From the NCBI GenBank assembly GCA_012976225.1, contig JAAVVG010000001.1, forward strand, positions 496,001-560,000: DNA of 64,000 bases, written 5' to 3'. Below are positions 58,098-64,000 of the stretch, piece after piece (the stretch's first letter is position 1; each line of letters opens with the position of its first letter). The translations under genes were made by a program, and so were the position numbers. The stretch comes from Golubevia sp. BC0850. Lineage: Eukaryota; Basidiomycota; Exobasidiomycetes; Golubeviales; Golubeviaceae. Under the pieces are notes generated by a model. It did not search any database, had not been told where the DNA came from, and was given only the letters and a program-made list of their open reading frames with translations.

Positions 58098-59785
58098 CTA
58101 ACAAATGGCGAGAATGTCAAGAGATCGTACAGTGAGTGGCACTTGATGTTCATAATCGCTATACCAAGAAGAACCAGAACACCCAATGAAAGATAGCTTC
58201 TTCAGTCGAAACGTATCTGGAAGCAGGGAGAAAATGGAACGTGAGCCGAAGTCTCGCACCTTTTGTTTCGATTTCGATCCAGGCAAGTATAACTAACTTT
58301 GTTCTTCTGTTCGTTGTTGGTTCGAAGGTGAGAAGATAAGGAGGGGCGAAGGGTCAGCTCTCCCGGTCAACAGTGGTCGAATGGGATCAAGCTCACCTTG
58401 GGTCTGTAGGAACGTCTCCAAAATCTGATATGCGGTTTCCTCACCATCGGTGGTAGAATACGCAGTGAGTAGAAGAGGAAATAGGTTGTCAGCACTCAAC
58501 TTCACGTCAGAATGGAAGAACGACTCTCAAATACTCACCTAGACCACGCCTCCATTCTGCACAACTCCGGGCATGATTCCAGAGCCACCACTTCTCCAAC
58601 GACCTCCTCTAGTCTTTCCAGATCATCTTCCAGTCGTTCCGTTGAGATCACTAGTTGTTGAATGGATTCCATTTCGATCCCCTGAATTGATCTCCCATCT
58701 TGAACGTCTGACTCTCTGTTATAGAGCACCTCAATCAGCCCTTCGACTAAAGGTCTGAAATCTTTTTCATGATCCACCAAGTTCCCATACTCGTCCGAAA
58801 AATACTGGCTCCCATTGAGAAATGAATTTGTCATCTTCAAAACTTTGAGACTTGGGCAGTCTCCCAATGCTTCCCAACATTCTGCACCAAAATATTGACT
58901 CTCGTACCATTCTCTTCCAATCAACCAAATCTATTCCACTGTAGGTGGTAAGGCCATAGTCATTGTGCAGATTGAGAGAGATAAGACGACGGTGTGTAGG
59001 TTAGGAGTCTCTAGCCAGGAGGGAAATTCTGAGAAGAAGCTTCCCTCCAAAACTCTTAAGGAAGGGCAGAAGAGTTGTTGAGATCTCAAATCCAATCCAT
59101 TGCTTATTGTTAACTTGAGATGCACAATGGTGCTTGAGAATGCAGCTATAATTGAATGCCCGTCTGAGGCTTTACGGTTCTTGAAAGTAGCGAAAGAGAC
59201 AAGAGGATTGAGGACGGACAAATCCAACTTAACATCGAAACCGAAATGATCCTTTCCCAAATGATGATACCAAAGTACTCTAAGCTTAGAAGAATAAGAC
59301 TCGTCTTGGTGACCTACCATTTGACCCTCCACCGGGACAAATCTCGAAGGGGGCAGAAGCTCGGGTGAACTTGAATCCCAAAAGACGAAGGTTCTTAGAT
59401 TGGATGCTATGGAAACTAATTCTAAGATCTGATCTGTAAATTTGGGAGATGATATATTGTGTCATGGAGTGAATAGTTTGAGGGAGACCAGAGTTCCGCT
59501 GGATCTACGAAGAGATGGAGAAATAGATGGTACAGTCTCCTCATCTGTTGTAGAAAGGTGAATGTGAACCGTTCTTCAAGTACCTCCATACTTCTCATCG
59601 AACATCTTTAGGGCCCATTTAGGAGATTCGTGATATATTATTTGCTGCCACTCCAGTTTTCTCCAGAGAGACTGGTTGTTGTCAATAACCTCGTGCCATT
59701 GCGAACGGACTCTTCTTGGAGCCACGATTTGAGTGGACTGCAGCTTTGAGAAGATGCAGAGGAGATCTTCAGAGGCGAGTCTCAT
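58098..59785 (-). pseudogene. F-box-like/leucine-rich-repeat-type protein with one in-frame stop
   Basis: The N-terminus MRLASEDLLCIFSKLQSTQI with VRSQWHEVIDNNQSLWRKLE follows the F-box plus 'shock of the substrate' pattern of fungal F-box proteins. The body has LRR-like leucine spacing (SSTIVHLKLTISNGLDLRSQ, PSLRVLEGSFFSEFPSWLET, CPSLKVLKMTNSFLNGSQYF). The frame is interrupted by a TAG at 58931-58933, between MALPPTVE and IWLIGREWYESQYFG, and continues in the same frame with family-like sequence. A GTGAGC donor near 58396 joins FLQTQ to DTFRLKKLSFIGCSGSSWYS, ending TVRSLDILAIC, TAG at 58098-58100. No intron removes the internal stop. Either a young pseudogene, a sequencing error or a truncated functional protein. 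First intron donor near 59580; the exon at about 59340-59550 is unresolved. Confidence 0.6.
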
Positions 59786-60021
59786 CTTGAGGCTGGGATG
59801 AGCTGAGTCGATGGGTCGAGACGGAGGTGGATAGTAAGTGAGTGAGTCCTCAGTAATGAGATGGTAGAGTCAGTAATATGATAGCAATTTGGCAAACATT
59901 GTTACTCACATAACTTGAAGGAGTTGCAGACTTCGAAGCTGATGTTCAAGAGAAGAAGAAAGTCCTCGTCATCTTCTCCTTGTCTTCTCTCCAACGCAAC
60001 CGTATCGTACCAGAACAACAA

Positions 60022-62143
60022 ATGTCTTTTACTGTAAGAGGAAGCAAGACTAAGGCAAAGACAAAGACAAGTTCAGATCCCCTAACTAAGACATCGACAC
60101 CTCTAAAGAGATCGAACTCCTCCACCGTTGCCTTTGGTGGAAACGGCTCTTCTTTGAGAGCAACAACTCAGGTCGATCAAGAGGCCAGTGAGACTGAAAG
60201 TGAGGGAGAAGAAGAAGAGGTCTCTGTCCAAAAGGGGAAGAAAAGAAAGAGTGAGTAACCTACACAGGCTTTGATGAAGGAAGAGACCACCTGGTGTTGT
60301 TCTATACAAGTAGAAATTCGGAATGGATCCTATCGCTACCTCAGGAAGCTGTGGGCATCCATCTGCCGGGAGCTGAGGTATCCTCAAGGATTCGGAAGCC
60401 TTGATACAGCCTGCCAGAGCTGGAGTTACTAATCACTCCCCTACTCTCTCTCTCTTTGCTGAAGTCTCTGAAGATTCACCCCCGTCCTCCACTATGCCAT
60501 CTACTTCAAGTGCTGCAACTTCATCCAATCTCTTTCAATGGCAGCCATCGTTAGGCAGAGATAAAGATGAAATCTTCTCTGCTCTGCACGCTACCTTCAA
60601 CTCTCCTTGGCCTTTGGAGCTTAATGCAGCCATCAGTCAAGGATCTCAAAAAGTGACAGTAGCAGCTTTTGATTTAGACGGAACTCTCATCAAGCCTAGA
60701 TTAAGTCCTGATGGTAGTCAAAGAACTGTGAGGTAGAGCTTCAACGAAGAGAATTCGTTCGTCGAAGGAATGCTAATTCTCTACTTTCTCTCCTCCTCTC
60801 TTCTCCCAGTGGCCCTCTAAGACCGATCATACAGACTTCAGGAAACTCGAGTTCTACAATGTATCGATGTTCGACAGAGTTCGCGCAGAGCACGCAGCCG
60901 GAAGGATCGTAGTTCTGTTCACCAATCAGAACATCAGAAGGTCGGATTTAGATCTATGGAAGCAGAAGATCCAATTGATTTCGAAAGAGTTAGGTGTGCC
61001 TCATCACATCTTTGTCGCCATTAGACCTGAACCTGATCCATTCAGAAAACCAAGAGCTGGAATGTGGAAAGCTTTCGTCAAGATTTGGAGAGAGAAGAAG
61101 GGAAGAGAGATCGATATGCTCGGGAAACATCGAAGTTTCTTTGTTGGAGACGCAGCTGGAAGAGAAGCCAATGAAAAGGAAGGTAGAAGTGTGAAAGATC
61201 ATTCAAATGCAGACAAAGGTTTTGCAGAGCAGGCTTCGTTGAAGTTCTTCACCCCGGAGGAGTACTGTTTTGAGTTCGTTGACGAAGTGAGTGTGTACTT
61301 TTCGCTCTTCAGCCGGCTATTCTATAGCTAAAGCTTCGCTGACGACTTGAAACTTCTCTTCTGTCACTCCTTCCGGAAACCCTTGATCAAGACAGCGTCT
61401 TTCGAGTCCGCCTCTGCTGCCTCTCAATCTACATCGCCAATTCCAACTCCAACTTCATCAAAGAATTCGGAACGCAAGCCTTCTCTCCAGTCCCTAAGGG
61501 CTCAAGCACCTCTATTTACCCCCACTTCAACACCGCTCGTCAACTTCTCTGAGACTCATTCCGAAATCGTGCTTTTCGTCGGTCCAGCAGGTGCTGGCAA
61601 GACGCAATTCTTCAATTCCTACTTCCGACAGGCTGGTTACGCTTGGTGCAATCAAGATATTTTGAAAACGAAGGCGAATTGTGAATCAGCTGTCACTTCT
61701 GAGCTAAGAAAGGGCGGAAAAGTAGTCGTCGACAACACGAATACTACTAGAGATGGGCGAAAAAGCTGGATCGTGAGTCACCTCGACCCTTGAACTCTGA
61801 TGCTCATCTCCTAACGAAACTCTTTCCTAACTGGATCATTTCTCTTCCACTTTCTCAGATGATCGCTCAGACTTACAAAGTCCCGATTCGCTGTGTCTTC
61901 TTCAACGTCAACCTGGAGCTTTGCAAGCAAAATAATCTCTACAGATCTCAACATCAAGCCTCAAGATCCAAGATTCCCTCTACCGTCATCGAGGAAATGT
62001 TTTCGAACATCGAGAATGAACCTCCAACTCAAGCAGAAGGGTTCTCTGAACCAGTTAAATTCGTTAGATGGGAATGGAAGGGAGATAAGAAGGAGAGAGA
62101 AGTTTGGGAATCTTTCGCCGGGATCAAGAAAGAACGTCGCTGA
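60022..62143 (+). CDS. PNK1: Polynucleotide kinase 3'-phosphatase (Pnk1/PNKP)
   Basis: DNA end-repair enzyme that removes 3' phosphates and phosphorylates 5' ends. A basic, disordered N-terminus starts MSFTVRGSKTKAKTKTSS at ATG 60022; no FHA domain is seen, as in fission yeast Pnk1. HAD phosphatase: VTVAAFDLDGTLIKPRL (DxDGT), GRIVVLFTNQNIRRSDLDLW, IRPEPDPFRKPRAGMW, HRSFFVGDAAGREANE. Kinase: IVLFVGPAGAGKTQFFNSYF (P-loop), GYAWCNQDILKTK, KVVVDNTNTTRDGRKSWI, then MIAQTYKVPIRCVFFNVNLE, ending SFAGIKKERR, TGA 62141-62143. All catalytic motifs are present. Introns about 60252-60408, 60733-60809, 61288-61371 and 61773-61858. Convergent with the Stm1 gene. Confidence 0.95.
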
Positions 62144-62820
62144 AAGTCAATTTTTCTCCAATAAACTCAAACGACGAGCAAAGCCTCGAAATCGCATCCA
62201 CTCCATATCAATTCTGTAACACTAGTCATTTCGCTGTCAATCGTCCTTTCAGCTTCTTCACATGACTTAATCTTCCCTGTGAGATATGAGATCTCGAAAC
62301 AGATCCACCGATCGAGCGTCGTCAGATCTTCAGCGGTGCAGCCATCAGATATCAGAGACGATGGATCTGAAGGATCCCGCGAATTTTGGAGATTCATTTA
62401 GCTATTGCATTTTTTGTGAGGTTTGATTTGTACGAAAAAGAGAACAGATAGGCAGGAAAGACGATGCTATATTAAATTTTGCCTGATTCTGTAGCTGAAT
62501 ATGAGAGGTTGAATTTTGTGGTGGAGAAAAGAGAAAAATAGAGTTCTTTTGGGCTTGGGGTAGTTTCGAATGTTTTGGAGGGTTTTGAGAACAAATGAAA
62601 AGGAGGTTGTTGTAAAGTACCGAGAAGATAACGATGAGGCATGATGAGTCTGTGAAACGGTGAAGTTGATTGAGAAAGAGAGAGTATAAACCAATCGAGA
62701 GAGAAAGAAACCAAAGTAGTAGTAATTTCCTAGCCCTATTAAGAATTCCCTTTAGAGATTCTACTTTCCAATCTTTGAGACCTTTTCCCTTCGAGATCTT
62801 CAGTCCTTCTCTGGATTGAT
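62144..62820. other. Convergent 3' region, Pnk1 / Stm1
   Basis: About 680 bases between the two converging stop codons. It should hold both 3' UTRs. A minus-strand frame 62402-62959 is open but overlaps the Stm1 3' exon in another frame and is Phe/Ser-rich without family features, so it was not called. T-rich (minus: A-rich) words near 62470-62540. No RNA gene recognised. Confidence 0.45.
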
Positions 62821-64000
62821 TTATCCTAGAGATGGGAAGGCAGATTGATCGGCCAAGTTGACAGAGGCGGATTGAGCTGATCCTCCGCGTCCACCACGAG
62901 GAGCTCCACGACCTCTTCCTCCGGCACCTGTTGAAATGGGGTGAGAAGAAAAAGAGCAAAAGCCAGCTTAGCGTAAGGAGAAGCTCGAGAAGAAGCTCTA
63001 GCGATCATTTCTCCGTAACTCGAAAACTCACCTCTTCCGGCACCTCTTCCTCTTCCACCTCTTCCACCACGTTCAGTACGCTCTTGTCTTGGAGACTCGA
63101 ATCTGGTCTCGATGTCGAGAGTCTGCTTTTGCTTTCTCTCCTTTTGAGTCTTGGTGTTCTCCTATCGAAATCGGAAGTGAAATCGAAATCGAAAAAGGAG
63201 ATGGAAGAGAGATGATTAGCTCAAGATCGACTACATGCGATTCCGTTATTGCATCGAAGCACAAAGCTTTTGAGACTCACCTTTAGAGTAGAAGCAAAGT
63301 ACTCAGAGTCATCTCTGGCAGCCTTGGTGACAGAGAAGTTCTTCCAGTTCTCCTCATCAGCAGCGGTACGAGCTTCCTTGGCTCCACCACCTAAAGTAGC
63401 TTTCTTGGCCAATTGCTCAGCAAGGTACTCGTCGTAGGTCTTGGTGTTGTCTGGCTCCTCTTCGATTGGAGCTGGCTTCTCCGAAGCCTCTCCGTTTGGA
63501 GCAGAGGCAGCAGCAGCGGCTTCACCGGTTTCTTGAGCAGCGTCAGCCTTGGCCTTCTCTTCGGTCTCGAGCTCACGCTCTCCATCTTCACCACCCCAAG
63601 CTTGACGAAGTTGCTTGTCAGTATCGCTAGAGCGAGATAAGTGAGAAGCAGATTTGCAGATTAGATTCTGATCAGCGATTCCTTCCAGCTCTAAACCCAG
63701 GTCCAGCTACCCTTATCGGCGCCCTCTCGCTCTCAACTCTCTTTTCCTAACTCGATACTCACGTGTGGGCAGTTTGAGAGTGTCTGTCAAAGTCACGTCC
63801 GCGACCACGTCCTCCACGGCCACGTCCCTCTCCACGACCACGACCACCACGTCCGCGACCTTCACCGGGTCCACCTGTTGAGATTTGAGTCATGAAAATC
63901 AGATCAGTACTTCCAGTTATCTTGTTTGTACCCTCTTGTACCCTCTTGTCCTTCGAGAGTGAAGCGAGATCGACGCTTGATCGTCTATTCGTTCTCTCAG
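62821..64000 (-). CDS. STM1: Stm1 / SERBP1 (HABP4-PAI-RBP1) family ribosome-associated protein, 3' part
   Basis: Stm1/SERBP1 binds 80S ribosomes and clamps mRNA and tRNA channels during stress. Exons in order on the minus strand: an RGG exon (about 63875-63770, GEGRGRGGRGRGEGRG then DFDRHSQTAHT), TDKQLRQAWGGEDGERELET, then KTYDEYLAEQLAKKATLGGG and NWKNFSVTKAARDDSEYFAS, then TKTQKERKQKQTLDIETRFE, then a second RGG exon GAGGRGRGAPRGGRGG. The DRHS....TD.K..QGWGG and Y.EYLAQ motifs are the family signature. End: SVNLADQSAFPSLG, TAA 62821-62823. The 5' exon(s) with the start lie beyond the right edge; sequence 63880-64000 is an intron and probably part of an upstream exon. Introns about 62933-63032, 63163-63281 and 63630-63760. 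Confidence 0.88.

Noticed and set aside
46320-58330. GGTTCGAA words resembling the tRNA B box
   Set aside because: None has a matching A box, acceptor stem or cloverleaf spacing; several lie inside coding exons.
62402-62959. 185-codon minus-strand frame
   Set aside because: Low-complexity, overlaps the confirmed Stm1 last exon in a different frame and has no family features.

Overview
The window is nuclear DNA of a filamentous or yeast-like basidiomycete fungus, probably from a lineage such as Pucciniomycotina. This rests on short GT-AG introns (about 50-250 nt, mostly GTGAGT donors and CTNAC-like branch points), dense packing on both strands, and mostly conserved eukaryotic housekeeping genes (Prp16, Paf1, Tim44, Swc4, Laa1, Yos9, Stm1, Pnk1). 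The clade is an inference from gene content and style. No rRNA, tRNA, CRISPR or viral element was recognised.

Layout. 0-2 kb: 3' end of an acyl-CoA dehydrogenase and a secreted phosphoesterase. 2-12.5 kb: Swc4/DMAP1 divergent from a very large HEAT-repeat Laa1/HEATR5 protein. 12.5-14.8 kb: repeat copy A, a minisatellite and an orphan RRM fragment. 14.8-19.2 kb: enoyl-CoA isomerase divergent from an AtuA-like protein. 19.7-30.6 kb: seven-helix membrane protein, Yos9, an unrecognised protein and Paf1. 30.8-36.9 kb: Prp16 and an F-box-like protein. 38-46.8 kb: Tim44, an alpha/beta hydrolase, a CsbD-like protein and a Cue2-like CUE/DUF1771/Smr protein. 47.1-51.4 kb: repeat copy B and a decayed Trf4-type nucleotidyltransferase gene. 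51.9-57.9 kb: divergent genes for the carboxyltransferase and biotin-carboxylase subunits of an acyl-CoA carboxylase. 58.1-64 kb: an F-box-like/LRR gene with an in-frame stop, polynucleotide kinase/phosphatase, and the 3' part of Stm1.

The most interesting theme is five acyl-CoA-type genes scattered over 58 kb: acyl-CoA dehydrogenase (C-terminus AKL), Eci2-like isomerase (SKL), AtuA-like protein (SQL), carboxyltransferase (SRM) and biotin-carboxylase subunit (no visible mitochondrial presequence). Three of the C-termini fit the peroxisomal PTS1 consensus. The gene types resemble the bacterial Atu/Liu acyclic-terpenoid/leucine route (dehydrogenase, carboxylase, hydratase, AtuA). I infer a peroxisomal branched-chain acyl-CoA pathway using a carboxylase distinct from the mitochondrial 3-methylcrotonyl-CoA enzyme; the substrate cannot be read from sequence. 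Two of the gene pairs are divergent and share intergenic regions of about 0.3 kb.

A second theme is gene decay beside a dispersed repeat: both copies end just upstream of genes whose 5' ends cannot be found.
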